Part shown: in pieces, positions 7,075 to 15,893 of the stretch | Layout of the letters: each line of letters opens with the position of its first letter | Numbering within the stretch: position 1 is the first letter of the stretch | Assembly: GCF_001665535.1 (NCBI RefSeq) | Contig: NZ_LZSQ01000109.1 | Location: 1 to 64,000 of the forward strand | Source: Mycobacterium sp. 852002-51961_SCH5331710 | GTDB taxonomy: Bacteria > Actinomycetota > Actinomycetes > Mycobacteriales > Mycobacteriaceae | Reading direction: 5' to 3' | DNA: 64,000 nucleotides | The notes under the pieces: generated by a model | Database searches by the model: none | What the model was told of the DNA's origin: nothing | The model's input: the letters and a program-made list of their open reading frames with translations, nothing else | Position numbers and translations under genes: made by a program

Positions 7075-9248
7075 TCGTCCGGGCAGGAAACCCGTTCCAC
7101 TCCAACGTATTGCGAACTGAGCGCCGACGTCTGCGACAGCGGGTCCACCGTTGCCCCCTCGACCAGCAGGTTGCGGTTGACGCCGTAGGAGACCGGCTCA
7201 CTGCGCCCGTGCGGATCGAAGACCCGTGAACCCCAGCCGTGGTCGATGATGATCACGCCTTCACGCGGACGGTCGTTCACCACCGCCTTCAACTCGATGG
7301 AGCCGACCGGCGAGAACACCCTGACGACATCGCCGTCGCTCACCCCGAGGTCGGCGGCGTCCTTCGGGTGGATGACCACGTCATTGCCCTTACCGGCCGG
7401 ATGCAGATCCGGTAACTCGTTGAGCCACGAGTTCATCGAGTGCCGCTGCCTGCGGTTGGCCAGCTGGTACGGATAGCCGACCGGCGCCGCGGGACGCGGT
7501 TCGGCGAGCAGCTGGCGGGCGCGCGCCACGAACTCCGGTGGTGCGGCGTGCACTTTCTTGTCGTCGGTTCTCAGCGCGTCGCGGAAGTGGCCGAACTCGC
7601 GCGGGCCCAACACCCAGCCATGCGGATGCGATATGACGTCGCGCCATTTGATCTTGTGGCCGTTGACCTTTCGCGAGGTCGCCACGACCAGACGGTCGAT
7701 CCAGTGGGGACCGAATTCCAGGGCCTGCCTGCGAGTCGCGCGCGCCACCGCCCGCGTCGCCTTGATGAACCCGTTGAGGCCTTTGGCGCCGAACAACGGT
7801 CGACGCATCGCGAGCGCGAGGTCGGTGAAGATCCGCCATTCCTCGCGCACACCCGGCGGCGGCTCGACGACCTTTGCGCCGTACTGCAGATACGGTTCGT
7901 CGTGCATGTTGCTGGTGAACGCCAGCAGGTCGTTGCGCTCCAACCAGTGGGCGGCGGGCAGCAACCAGTGCGCGTGACGGTGGCTCTCCCGCTGGACGAA
8001 GTCGATCGCGACGAGCAGATCCAGGTCGGCGAGCGCGCGGTCCAGCTTGCCGCCGTCGGGTCCGGAGACGACGGGGTTACCGCAGTTGATCAGCATCGCG
8101 CGGATCTGGCCGCGGCCCGGCGTCGTGATCTCGTCGGGCAACTCGCTGAGTGCGTGTGCGCCCGCGACCATTTCGCGGCCCAGCAGTCGGCTGTAGTGCG
8201 GTTTGGCCTTGACCATCGCCGACATCCGGATGGCGTCGACGTAGCCCGGTTCGAAACGGCGGCCGCCGGGGCGGTCCATGCGGCCGGTGATCACGTTGAG
8301 CACATGGCCCAGCCACTCGGCGACCGTGCCGGCCAGATGCAGGGACACGCCGGTGCGCGTCACCACCATGGCGCCGCGCGCCGCGGCGAAGTCGTGGGCC
8401 ACCCGCTCGATCCGGTCACGGTTGATGTCGCAGCGGGCGGCGAGGTCGTCCAGATCGGCCGCCGCGACCAGGGCACGCAGGTCGTCCACGCCGGTCGCCA
8501 GTTCGGTGCAATCCCCGTGGTGTTCGAGACCCTCGTCGAGGATGACCTTGACCATCGCCAGCAGCAGCGCCCAGTCCTGTCCGGGGCGCACTGCGAGGTG
8601 CACGTCGGCCTTCTCCGCGGATTCGGTGCGCAGTGGGTCGACCACCACTATCGTCGCGCCCTGTTGTTGGCGCGCCAGGGCGCGGCGCCAGCCGCCGGGC
8701 ACCGTCTCGAGCCAATTCCATGCGCTCACTGCGGGATTGGCGCCGACGAGCAGGAAATAGTCACAGTTGTCGATGTCCGAAACCGGCGCCATCAGGATCG
8801 AACCGTACATCGCGTCCGCGACGACGTGCATCGCATTCTGGTCGACCGAACCCACGGCGTAGCGGTTCTGGGTTCCGATCGCGTCCAGCCAGCCGTTCAT
8901 GAAGATGACGTTGGAGGAGGAGAAGCCCGCCGGATTGCCGTAGTAGACACCGACGGCGTCGGGCCCACCGGCCTCGATCGCGGCGTTCATCCTGCTCGCG
9001 ATGTCGGCAATGGCCTCGTCCCAGGTGGCCTCGACATGGGTTTCGCCGACGCGGCGCATGGGGTTGAGGATCCGGCGCGGATGTTCCACGAGGTGATGTG
9101 CGGTGCGGCCCTTGGCGCAGAAGTCCCGCCAGCTGTGCGGATTCTGCTTGTCGGCGGCGATCTTCGTGACGTGGTTGTCCTCGACCGTCACCTCGAGACC
9201 GCACGAGGCCAGGCAGATCCGGCAGAACGTATAGACCGTCTCGCTCAT
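7071..9248 (-). CDS. Molybdopterin oxidoreductase, DMSO-reductase family
   Basis: The 725-residue product binds an N-terminal [4Fe-4S] cluster through Cys9, Cys12, Cys16 and Cys44 (CRICLASC ... FCAKG). It continues with the bis-MGD-binding alpha subunit fold of the DMSO reductase family, including GNPAGFSSSN and LVGANPAVSAWN. The C-terminal dinucleotide-binding domain contains NDVVIHPKDAADLGV and HGWGSRVFDPHG. There is no twin-arginine signal, so it is likely cytoplasmic. No electron-transfer or membrane subunit lies beside it, so the redox partner and substrate are unknown. Confidence 0.9.
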   Translation of the reverse strand: MSETVYTFCRICLASCGLEVTVEDNHVTKIAADKQNPHSWRDFCAKGRTAHHLVEHPRRILNPMRRVGETHVEATWDEAIADIASRMNAAIEAGGPDAVGVYYGNPAGFSSSNVIFMNGWLDAIGTQNRYAVGSVDQNAMHVVADAMYGSILMAPVSDIDNCDYFLLVGANPAVSAWNWLETVPGGWRRALARQQQGATIVVVDPLRTESAEKADVHLAVRPGQDWALLLAMVKVILDEGLEHHGDCTELATGVDDLRALVAAADLDDLAARCDINRDRIERVAHDFAAARGAMVVTRTGVSLHLAGTVAEWLGHVLNVITGRMDRPGGRRFEPGYVDAIRMSAMVKAKPHYSRLLGREMVAGAHALSELPDEITTPGRGQIRAMLINCGNPVVSGPDGGKLDRALADLDLLVAIDFVQRESHRHAHWLLPAAHWLERNDLLAFTSNMHDEPYLQYGAKVVEPPPGVREEWRIFTDLALAMRRPLFGAKGLNGFIKATRAVARATRRQALEFGPHWIDRLVVATSRKVNGHKIKWRDVISHPHGWVLGPREFGHFRDALRTDDKKVHAAPPEFVARARQLLAEPRPAAPVGYPYQLANRRQRHSMNSWLNELPDLHPAGKGNDVVIHPKDAADLGVSDGDVVRVFSPVGSIELKAVVNDRPREGVIIIDHGWGSRVFDPHGRSEPVSYGVNRNLLVEGATVDPLSQTSALSSQYVGVERVSCPDD

Positions 9249-9267
9249 CGTCTCGAGCGTACGGCGA

Positions 9268-11172
9268 TCAGGCCTGCGTCATGGACCAATAAGCGCCACG
9301 CTTAGCGAGAAGCTCGCTGTGGGTGCCGCGTTCGACGATCCGGCCCTCGTCCATCACCACGATGAGATCGGCGTCGCGGATGGTCGAGAGCCGGTGGGCG
9401 ATGATGAAACTCGTTCGATCCCGGCGCAACTCGGCCATGGCCTGCTGGATCAGCAGCTCGGTTCGGGTGTCCACCGAGCTGGTCGCCTCGTCGAGGACCA
9501 GCAGGCCGGGCTTGGCCAGTACCGCGCGCGCGATCGTGATCAGCTGCTTCTCACCGGCGCTGATGGTGCCGCCGTCGTCACTGACGCGAGTCTGGTAGCC
9601 GTCGGGCAGCATGTGCACGAACCGGTCGACGTACGCGGCCTTGGCCGCCGCGATCACCTCGTCCTCCGAGGCGTCGGGCCTGCCGTAGGCGATGTTCTCG
9701 AAGATGGTGCCGCCGAACAGCCAGGTGTCCTGCAGCACCATCCCGATCCGGGACCGCAGCGAATCCCGGCTGACCGTCGAGATGTCCACGCCGTCAACCA
9801 GAATCCGGCCGGAGTCGACGTCGTAGAACCGCATCAGCAGATTCACCAGCGTCGTCTTGCCCGCTCCGGTCGGCCCCACGATCGCGACCGTGCTGCCGGG
9901 TTCTGCGACCAGCGACAGGTCGCGGATCACCGGGGTGTCCGGGTGGTAGCCGAGCGTGACGTTCTCGAACTCGACCCGGCCCGCTTGGCCGACGGGAAGC
10001 GGCAGCTGCGCCGGGGGATCTGGCGTCTCCTCGTCCGCGTCGAGCAGGTCGAAGACCCGCTCGGCGCTGGCCACGCCGGACTGCAGGGTGTTGTACATGC
10101 CCGCCACCTGTGTGAGCGGCTGGTTGAACTGGCGGACGTACTGGATGAACGCCTGGATGCTGCCGAGCGTGATCTGACCGGTCGCCACCTGCAAACCACC
10201 CACGACGGCCACCGCGACGTAGCTGAGGTTGCCGATGAACGTGGTGGCGGGCCCGACGAGGCCGGAGAAGAACTGCGCGCCGAAGGCGGAGTTGTAGACG
10301 GCGTCGTTGCATTCGCGGAACCGCTCCTGGGCTGCAGCGCGGTGACCGAATGTCTTGACGACGGTGAAGCCGCTGTAGGTCTCCTCGATGTGCGCGTTGA
10401 GCCGGCCGGTGTTCGCCCACTGCGCGACGAACAGGCGCTGCGACCGGCGCGCGATCCAGCGCGTCGCCCACAACGACAGAGGCACGGTCACCACGGTCAG
10501 CAGCGTCAGAAGCGGCGAGATGGTCAGCATCATCACCAGCACCGAGAGGACCGTCAGCACCGACGTCAACAGCTGGCTGATCGTCATCGACAGCGACTGC
10601 TGAATGTTGTCGACGTCGTTGGTCACCCGGCTGAGCACCTCGCCGCGTTGGCGGGAGTCGAAGTACGACAGCGGCATTCGGTGAACTTTGTCCTCGACGT
10701 CGGAGCGCAGCGTCGCCATGGTGCGTTGCACCGCGACGTTGAGCAGCCTGGCCTGCAACCACACCAGCAGCGCGGCAACGAGATACAGGCCCAGCGCGAG
10801 AAGCAGGGTGCGACCGACGGCGCCGAAGTCGACGCCGCGGCCGGGCACCACGTTCATCCCCGACAGCAGATCGGCGAACGTGCTGTCGCCGCGGGCGCGG
10901 GCGGCGTCGATGGCCTGCTCCTTGGTCAGCCCCGCAGGTAGCTGTCGGCCGACCACACCGTTGAACAGAAGATCCGTGGCGTGCCCCAGGATTCGCGGGC
11001 CGATCACGCTGATCGCGATACCGCCGACGCCCAGGAGGATCACCGCCGCGGTCGGGCCGCGCTGGGGTGTCAACCGCTTGACCAAGCGGATCGCCGATCC
11101 GGTGAAGTCGCGCGAGCGCTGGGTGGGCGCCTGCACCATGCCGCGGATCGGCCGGGCCATCGGGGCGCTCAC
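9268..11172 (-). CDS. ABC exporter half-transporter, canonical-ATPase subunit (Rv1272c-like)
   Basis: The 634-residue type IV exporter half has a six-helix membrane domain (about residues 40-350) and a nucleotide-binding domain. Walker A is GPTGAGKTTLV, Walker B with catalytic Glu is LLVLDEATSSVD, and the signature is the atypical ISAGEKQL. It overlaps the upstream half-transporter by an ATGA, so the two form a heterodimer. Position and length match M. tuberculosis Rv1272c, which has been linked to long-chain fatty-acid transport when expressed in E. coli (recalled). The physiological substrate is not settled. Confidence 0.92.
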   Translation of the reverse strand: MSAPMARPIRGMVQAPTQRSRDFTGSAIRLVKRLTPQRGPTAAVILLGVGGIAISVIGPRILGHATDLLFNGVVGRQLPAGLTKEQAIDAARARGDSTFADLLSGMNVVPGRGVDFGAVGRTLLLALGLYLVAALLVWLQARLLNVAVQRTMATLRSDVEDKVHRMPLSYFDSRQRGEVLSRVTNDVDNIQQSLSMTISQLLTSVLTVLSVLVMMLTISPLLTLLTVVTVPLSLWATRWIARRSQRLFVAQWANTGRLNAHIEETYSGFTVVKTFGHRAAAQERFRECNDAVYNSAFGAQFFSGLVGPATTFIGNLSYVAVAVVGGLQVATGQITLGSIQAFIQYVRQFNQPLTQVAGMYNTLQSGVASAERVFDLLDADEETPDPPAQLPLPVGQAGRVEFENVTLGYHPDTPVIRDLSLVAEPGSTVAIVGPTGAGKTTLVNLLMRFYDVDSGRILVDGVDISTVSRDSLRSRIGMVLQDTWLFGGTIFENIAYGRPDASEDEVIAAAKAAYVDRFVHMLPDGYQTRVSDDGGTISAGEKQLITIARAVLAKPGLLVLDEATSSVDTRTELLIQQAMAELRRDRTSFIIAHRLSTIRDADLIVVMDEGRIVERGTHSELLAKRGAYWSMTQA

Positions 11173-12917
11173 TGCGCGTCACCCACCCTCGCGAGCGACT
11201 GCGAGTCCGCGAACTCGGCGTACTCCGGGCAGTCCGCCAACAGGGCCTCGTGGGTGCCGATCCCGACGACGCGGCCGTCATCGATGACGACAATCTGATC
11301 CGCCTGCATGACGGTCGAGATGCGTTGCGCGACAACGATCACCGTCGCCTCCGCCGACACCTCCCGCAACGCGGCACGCACTCGCGCGTCGGTGTGGACG
11401 TCGAGCGCCGAGAACGCATCGTCGAACAGATACACCGCGGGCCTGCGGATCACCGCGCGGGCGATGGCCAACCGCTGCCGCTGTCCGCCCGAGAAGTTCG
11501 CGCCGCCCTGCGCGACCCGCATGTCCAGGCCGTCGGCATGCGCACGCACGAAATCGTCGGCGGCGGCCACCCGCAGGGCCTCCCACATCTGTTCCTCGGT
11601 GGCCACCTGTCCTGGGGCCATACCGAACTGGAGGTTGTCGGCGATCGTGCCCGAGAACAGGTATCCGCGCTGCGGCACCAGCCCGAGCACCGACCACAGC
11701 TGTTCGGGGTCGTAGTCGCGCACGTCGACGCCGTCGACTTGCACCGAACCGCTCGTCGGGTCGTACATCCGGCAGATCAGCGACACCAGAGTCGACTTGC
11801 CCGACCCGGTGGAGCCGACCACGGCGGTCGTCGTGCCGGGGAGTGCGGTCAGCGAAACATCCTGCAGGACGGGGCGTTCGGCGCCCGGATAGCAGAATGT
11901 CGCGGCGTCCAGCCGGATTTCACCGCGGATTTTCGACGGTCGCACCGGCCGTTCGGGGCTGACGATCTGCGGTGTGGTCGACAGCACCTCCGAGATGCGC
12001 TCGGCGCACACCGACGCTCGCGGGATGATGACGAGGATGAACGTCGCCAGCAGGACCGCCATCAGGATCTGCATGAAGTAGGCCAGGAACGCGATCAGCG
12101 AGCCGACCTGCATTTGCCCGGCATCGATGCGCAGCCCGCCGAACCAGATCAGCGCCACGCTCGACACGTTGATGACCAACGTTGTGGTGGGGAGCATCAG
12201 CGCCTGCCACCGGCCGGCCTCGAGCGCGGTGTCGGCCAGCGCGTGATTGGCGTCGGCGAACCGGGTGCGTTCGAACGGTTCCCTGGCGAATGCGCGGATC
12301 ACCCGTAGGCCGGAGAGCTGGTCGCGCATCACCCGGTTGAAGCCGTCGACGAGGCGCTGCATGCGGCGGAAGATCGGCAGCAGGTGGCGGGTGATCCAGT
12401 AGTTGGACAGGGCCAGGATCGGCACGCTGACCAAGAGCAGCCAGGACAGCCCGGCGTCCTGGTGCACGGCCATGAAGATGCCGCCGATCGACATGATCGG
12501 CGCGGTGACCAGCATCGTGCACGTCAGCTGCACCAGCAGCTGGATCTGCTGCACATCGTTGGTGGTGCGGGTGAGCAGCGACGGCGCACCGAACCGCGCG
12601 GTGTCCTCGGCCGAGAACCCGGTCACGTGGTCGAACACCGCCGCCCGCAGGTCGCGGCCGACCCCCATGCCCGCTCGCGACCCGAAGTACACCGCGCCGA
12701 CCGCGCACACCACCTGCAGCGCCGTGACGGCGAGCATGACACCGCCCAATTCGACGATCCTGCGCAGGTTCCCGGCCGCGACGCCGTCGTCGATGATCGC
12801 GGCGTTGACCGTCGGCAGGTAAAGCGAGGCGAGCGTGCTGACCAACTGGAGCGTGGCGACGGTGGCAAGCAGCGCCCGGTATGGCCGCGCGTACTGTCGC
12901 AGCAGCGCCCATAACAT
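11169..12917 (-). CDS. ABC exporter half-transporter, degenerate-site subunit (Rv1273c-like)
   Basis: Starting at the ATG 12917 the protein has 582 residues, the length I recall for Rv1273c; the longer frame to 12980 adds a non-homologous leader. The N-terminal exporter membrane domain starts MLWALLRQYARPYRALL. The ATPase domain has Walker A GSTGSGKSTLV, a canonical signature FSGGQRQR, but Walker B VYLFDDAFSALD with Asp where the catalytic Glu is expected. Paired with the downstream subunit this gives one consensus and one degenerate ATP site, as in TmrAB- or BmrCD-type heterodimers. Confidence 0.92.
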   Translation of the reverse strand: MLWALLRQYARPYRALLATVATLQLVSTLASLYLPTVNAAIIDDGVAAGNLRRIVELGGVMLAVTALQVVCAVGAVYFGSRAGMGVGRDLRAAVFDHVTGFSAEDTARFGAPSLLTRTTNDVQQIQLLVQLTCTMLVTAPIMSIGGIFMAVHQDAGLSWLLLVSVPILALSNYWITRHLLPIFRRMQRLVDGFNRVMRDQLSGLRVIRAFAREPFERTRFADANHALADTALEAGRWQALMLPTTTLVINVSSVALIWFGGLRIDAGQMQVGSLIAFLAYFMQILMAVLLATFILVIIPRASVCAERISEVLSTTPQIVSPERPVRPSKIRGEIRLDAATFCYPGAERPVLQDVSLTALPGTTTAVVGSTGSGKSTLVSLICRMYDPTSGSVQVDGVDVRDYDPEQLWSVLGLVPQRGYLFSGTIADNLQFGMAPGQVATEEQMWEALRVAAADDFVRAHADGLDMRVAQGGANFSGGQRQRLAIARAVIRRPAVYLFDDAFSALDVHTDARVRAALREVSAEATVIVVAQRISTVMQADQIVVIDDGRVVGIGTHEALLADCPEYAEFADSQSLARVGDAQ

Positions 12918-12950
12918 CCCGCTACTGTCGCACATCCGATATATGAGCTG

Positions 12951-12996
12951 GTCAACCGGCATGTCGGTGGTTGACCCCAAGAGCGGCCGCTACAGT
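12951..12996 (+). promoter_or_regulatory. Divergent promoter region with 7-bp inverted repeat and lprB -10
   Basis: GTCAACC at 12951-12957 and GGTTGAC at 12969-12975 form an inverted repeat between the divergent ABC and lprB genes. TACAGT at 12991-12996 fits an actinobacterial -10 element and lies 7 bp before the GTG at 13004, which would give a leaderless or nearly leaderless lprB mRNA. The assignment rests on position and hexamer match only. Confidence 0.45.
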
Positions 12997-13003
12997 GCAT
13001 GGC

Positions 13004-13561
13004 GTGACTCACAGCACGCGCATGACCCGCTGCCTGGCCGTCGCGGCCGCCGTGGTCATCCCGCTGTCCGCCGCATGCTCGGATTCCGAGCCCACCGGCC
13101 CGCAGGTGCCCGAGGACAACCCGACGCCCGCTGCGGACGCGTCACACGGCCCGTTCTTCCCCGAATGTGGGGGCATCGGTGACGCGGAGGTCATGAAACT
13201 GACCCGCGTGCCGGGGCTGGTGGCCACCGCCAAGAACTCGGTCGGATGCCAGTGGTTGGCCGGCGGCAGCATCCTCGGCCCGCACTTCTCGTTCAGCTGG
13301 TTCCGCGGAAGCCCCATCGGCCGCGAGCGCAAGACCGAGGAACTGTCCCGCACCAGCGTCGAGGACATCAACATCGAGGGCCACGACGGCTTCATCGCCG
13401 TCGGCGACGACCCGCTTCTGGGCACGAATCTGTGCGAGATCGGCATCCAGTTCGACGACGACTTCATCGAGTGGTCGGTCAGCTTCGCCAGCAAGCCGTT
13501 CCCGGAACCCTGCGACGTCGCCAAGGAACTGACCCGTCAATCGATTGTGAATTCCGAATGA
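13004..13561 (+). CDS. lprB: Lipoprotein LprB (DUF3558)
   Basis: From the GTG at 13004 the product has 185 residues, equal to the length I recall for M. tuberculosis LprB (Rv1274). A signal peptide ends in the lipobox LSAAC, so the mature protein is probably diacylated and anchored outside the membrane. The body shows the DUF3558 pattern with conserved FFPECGG and SVGCQWLAGG. It overlaps lprC by an ATGA. Its function is unknown. The divergent ABC exporter next to two lipoproteins is a conserved arrangement and hints at a joint envelope role. Confidence 0.92.
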   Translation: MTHSTRMTRCLAVAAAVVIPLSAACSDSEPTGPQVPEDNPTPAADASHGPFFPECGGIGDAEVMKLTRVPGLVATAKNSVGCQWLAGGSILGPHFSFSWFRGSPIGRERKTEELSRTSVEDINIEGHDGFIAVGDDPLLGTNLCEIGIQFDDDFIEWSVSFASKPFPEPCDVAKELTRQSIVNSE

Positions 13562-14118
13562 CAACCGCCTTCGCTCGTCGGCTGGGTGCCGGCCTCATCG
13601 CTGTGCTGGCCGTGCTGTCGCTGCTCACCGGTTGCACGCAGACCGTCGAGGGCACCGCGGCCAAGTCGGGTTCGGGAGGTGGCGGCCCGCGCAACCAGGA
13701 CTCCGAGCGGCAGTACCCGAACCTGCTCAAAGAGTGCGAGGTGCTGACCGAGGACATCCTCGCCGAAACCGTGGGCGCCGACCCCCTCGACATCCAGAGC
13801 ACGTTCGTCGGCGCGGTGTGTCGCTGGCAGGCGGCCAACCCGCAGGGTCTGGTGGACATCACCCGGTTCTGGTTCGAGCAGGGCAGCCTCGACAACGAGC
13901 GCGAAGTGGCCCAGAAGCTCAACTATCAGATCGAGAACCGTTCGGTGGCCGGCATCGAGTCGATCGTGATGCGTCCGAACGACCCGAACGGCGCGTGCGG
14001 CGTGGCCAGTGACGCGGCGGGCGTCGTCGGATGGTGGATCAATCCGCAGTCGCCGGGGATCGACGCCTGCAAGATGGCGCTGAAGTTGATGGAGCTGACG
14101 CTCGCCACCCGTGCGTGA
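13558..14118 (+). CDS. lprC: Lipoprotein LprC (DUF3558)
   Basis: The 186-residue product has a hydrophobic signal peptide ending in the lipobox LLTGC, a Gly/Ser-rich linker, and a DUF3558 domain with cysteines in LKECEVL, VCRWQ, GACGV and DACKM. It is translationally coupled to lprB through an ATGA overlap and is related to it in fold. It corresponds in position to Rv1275. The role is unknown. Confidence 0.9.
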   Translation: MTTAFARRLGAGLIAVLAVLSLLTGCTQTVEGTAAKSGSGGGGPRNQDSERQYPNLLKECEVLTEDILAETVGADPLDIQSTFVGAVCRWQAANPQGLVDITRFWFEQGSLDNEREVAQKLNYQIENRSVAGIESIVMRPNDPNGACGVASDAAGVVGWWINPQSPGIDACKMALKLMELTLATRA

Positions 14119-14121
14119 CGC

Positions 14122-14640
14122 CTACCGCGGTACGTGGAAGGTGACCAGCGAAGCGCCGTCGAGCGCGAGTCCCTCCCACGACTCGCCGGTACGCAACACC
14201 GCGATCGACGACGTCGGATATTTCATCGAGATCTGTTCGGCCGCAGCGATGTTGCTGCCTTCCACGGTGGACAGCCCGAGTGCGACGTTCGACATCGCCG
14301 GTTCGTGGCCGATCACCAATAGCGTCTGCACTTCGAAGTCGAAGTGCGACGGTACCCGGTTGATCTCGTCGATCACCGTGCCCGGCGTCGCGTCGTAGAG
14401 GCGGTCGAGGTAGCGGACCGGCGCGGCGATCCGGGTGCGTGCCAGCGTCTCGCGGGTGCGGGTGGCGGTCGAACACAGCACGGCGTCGACGGCGGGGGCG
14501 TGGGCGCGCAACCAGTCACCGGCCAACCCCGCCTCGCGCACACCCCGCGGCGCCAGCGGACGGGCATGGTCGCCGACACCCGCCGGATAGTCCGACTTGG
14601 CGTGCCGGAGCAACAGCAGCGTGCGAAACCGGTCGGTCAC
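14122..14640 (-). CDS. SixA-type phosphohistidine phosphatase (histidine phosphatase superfamily)
   Basis: The 172-residue product from the GTG at 14640 begins with LLLLRHAKSDYP, the RH(A/G) phosphate-acceptor motif of the histidine phosphatase superfamily. A second catalytic His lies in LVIGHEPAMSN, and the Arg of CSTATRTRETL is also typical. Proteins with LRHAKS cluster with SixA, which removes phosphate from phosphohistidine in signalling proteins. The frame is open to 14721, but that extension would cover the upstream region of the divergent nuclease gene. It corresponds to Rv1276c. Confidence 0.85.
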   Translation of the reverse strand: MTDRFRTLLLLRHAKSDYPAGVGDHARPLAPRGVREAGLAGDWLRAHAPAVDAVLCSTATRTRETLARTRIAAPVRYLDRLYDATPGTVIDEINRVPSHFDFEVQTLLVIGHEPAMSNVALGLSTVEGSNIAAAEQISMKYPTSSIAVLRTGESWEGLALDGASLVTFHVPR

Positions 14641-14744
14641 CGGACTAACGGTAAGGCATGCCGCCGCACCTCCCGTGACTTGTCGGGGTGCCGCCCTACA
14701 CTCGCGGTGCCCGGCAAACACATGAGCGGAAGGAGCGCGCTGAG

Positions 14745-15893
14745 ATGCGATTCGTGCATACCGCCGACTGGCAACTCGGCATGACGCGGTACTTCCTGAA
14801 TGGCGAGGCGCAGCCCCGTTATTCGGCCGCGCGCCGCGACGCGGTGGTCGAGGTGGGGCGGGTGGCGGCCGACGCCGGCGCGGAGTTCATCGTCGTCGCC
14901 GGCGACGTTTTCGAGCACAACCAACTCGCGCCCAGAGATGTCAGCCTGTCGCTCGAAGCCATGCGCGCCGTCGGCGTTCCCGTGTACCTGCTGCCCGGCA
15001 ACCACGACCCGCTCGACGCGTCCTCGGTCTACACCAGCCCGCTGTTCCTCGCCGAGCGCCCCGACAACGTGTCGGTCCTGGACCGCGCCGGTGTGCACGA
15101 GGTACGGCCCGGACTGGAACTGGTGGCTGCGCCGTGGACCTCGAAGGCGCCGTCGTCGGACCCCGTGGCCGGCGTGCTCGAGGATCTGCCCGCCGACGGG
15201 GTGACACGGATCGTCGTCGGCCACGGCGGCGTGGACATCTTCGTACCCGACAAGGACCGCGCTTCGCTGATCCGTCTGGCGGCGCTGGAGGCGGCGGTCA
15301 ACCGGGGCGCTGTGCACTATGTAGCGCTGGGCGACAAGCACTCTCGGATGCAGGTCGGTGCCACGGGACGGATCTGGTATTCCGGGTCGCCGGAGGTCAC
15401 CAACTACGACGACATCGAGGTCGACTCCGGGCACGTACTGGTCGTCGACATCGACGAGACCGATCCGGCGCATCCGGTGAACGTCGAACCGCGCAAGGTG
15501 GGCCGCTGGCGGTTCGTCACGCTGCGCCGCGGCGTAGACAGCGACCGGGACGTCGCCGACCTGGACATCAACCTCGATCTGTTGCCGGACAAGGAACGTA
15601 TCGTCGTGCGTCTCGCGTTGACGGGATCGCTGACGGTCACCGACAAGGCCGCGCTCGACGCGTGCCTGGACAAGTACGCCCGGCTCTTCGCCGCGCTGCG
15701 GGTGGACGAGAAACAGAGCGAGATCGCGGTCATCCCCGCCGACGGCGAGTTCGACGACCTCGGTATCGGCGGCTTCGCCGCATCGGCCGTCGACGAACTG
15801 GTCGCCACCGCACGGTCGGACGGTGAGGCGGCCGAGGACGCCCGCGCCGCCCTGGCGCTGCTTCTGCGGCTGTCGGATCGGGGCGTGGCGTGA
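14745..15893 (+). CDS. SbcD/Mre11-like metallophosphoesterase, DNA repair nuclease subunit
   Basis: The 382-residue protein carries calcineurin-like metal-binding motifs in order: HTADWQLG (DxH region), VVAGDVFEHN (GDxxD-like), LPGNHD (GNHD) and VVGHGG (GHxx). A ribosome-binding site AAGGAG precedes the ATG at 14745. It overlaps the next gene, an SMC-like ATPase, by a GTGA, so the two should form a Mre11-Rad50/SbcCD-like complex that processes DNA ends. It corresponds to Rv1277. Confidence 0.88.
   Translation: MRFVHTADWQLGMTRYFLNGEAQPRYSAARRDAVVEVGRVAADAGAEFIVVAGDVFEHNQLAPRDVSLSLEAMRAVGVPVYLLPGNHDPLDASSVYTSPLFLAERPDNVSVLDRAGVHEVRPGLELVAAPWTSKAPSSDPVAGVLEDLPADGVTRIVVGHGGVDIFVPDKDRASLIRLAALEAAVNRGAVHYVALGDKHSRMQVGATGRIWYSGSPEVTNYDDIEVDSGHVLVVDIDETDPAHPVNVEPRKVGRWRFVTLRRGVDSDRDVADLDINLDLLPDKERIVVRLALTGSLTVTDKAALDACLDKYARLFAALRVDEKQSEIAVIPADGEFDDLGIGGFAASAVDELVATARSDGEAAEDARAALALLLRLSDRGVA

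Noticed and set aside
9319..10941. A 540-codon plus-strand open frame opposite the ABC transporter gene
   Set aside because: Composition is a shadow of the real gene (His/Arg/Asp/Gly-rich, no domain), while the minus strand has complete ABC motifs.
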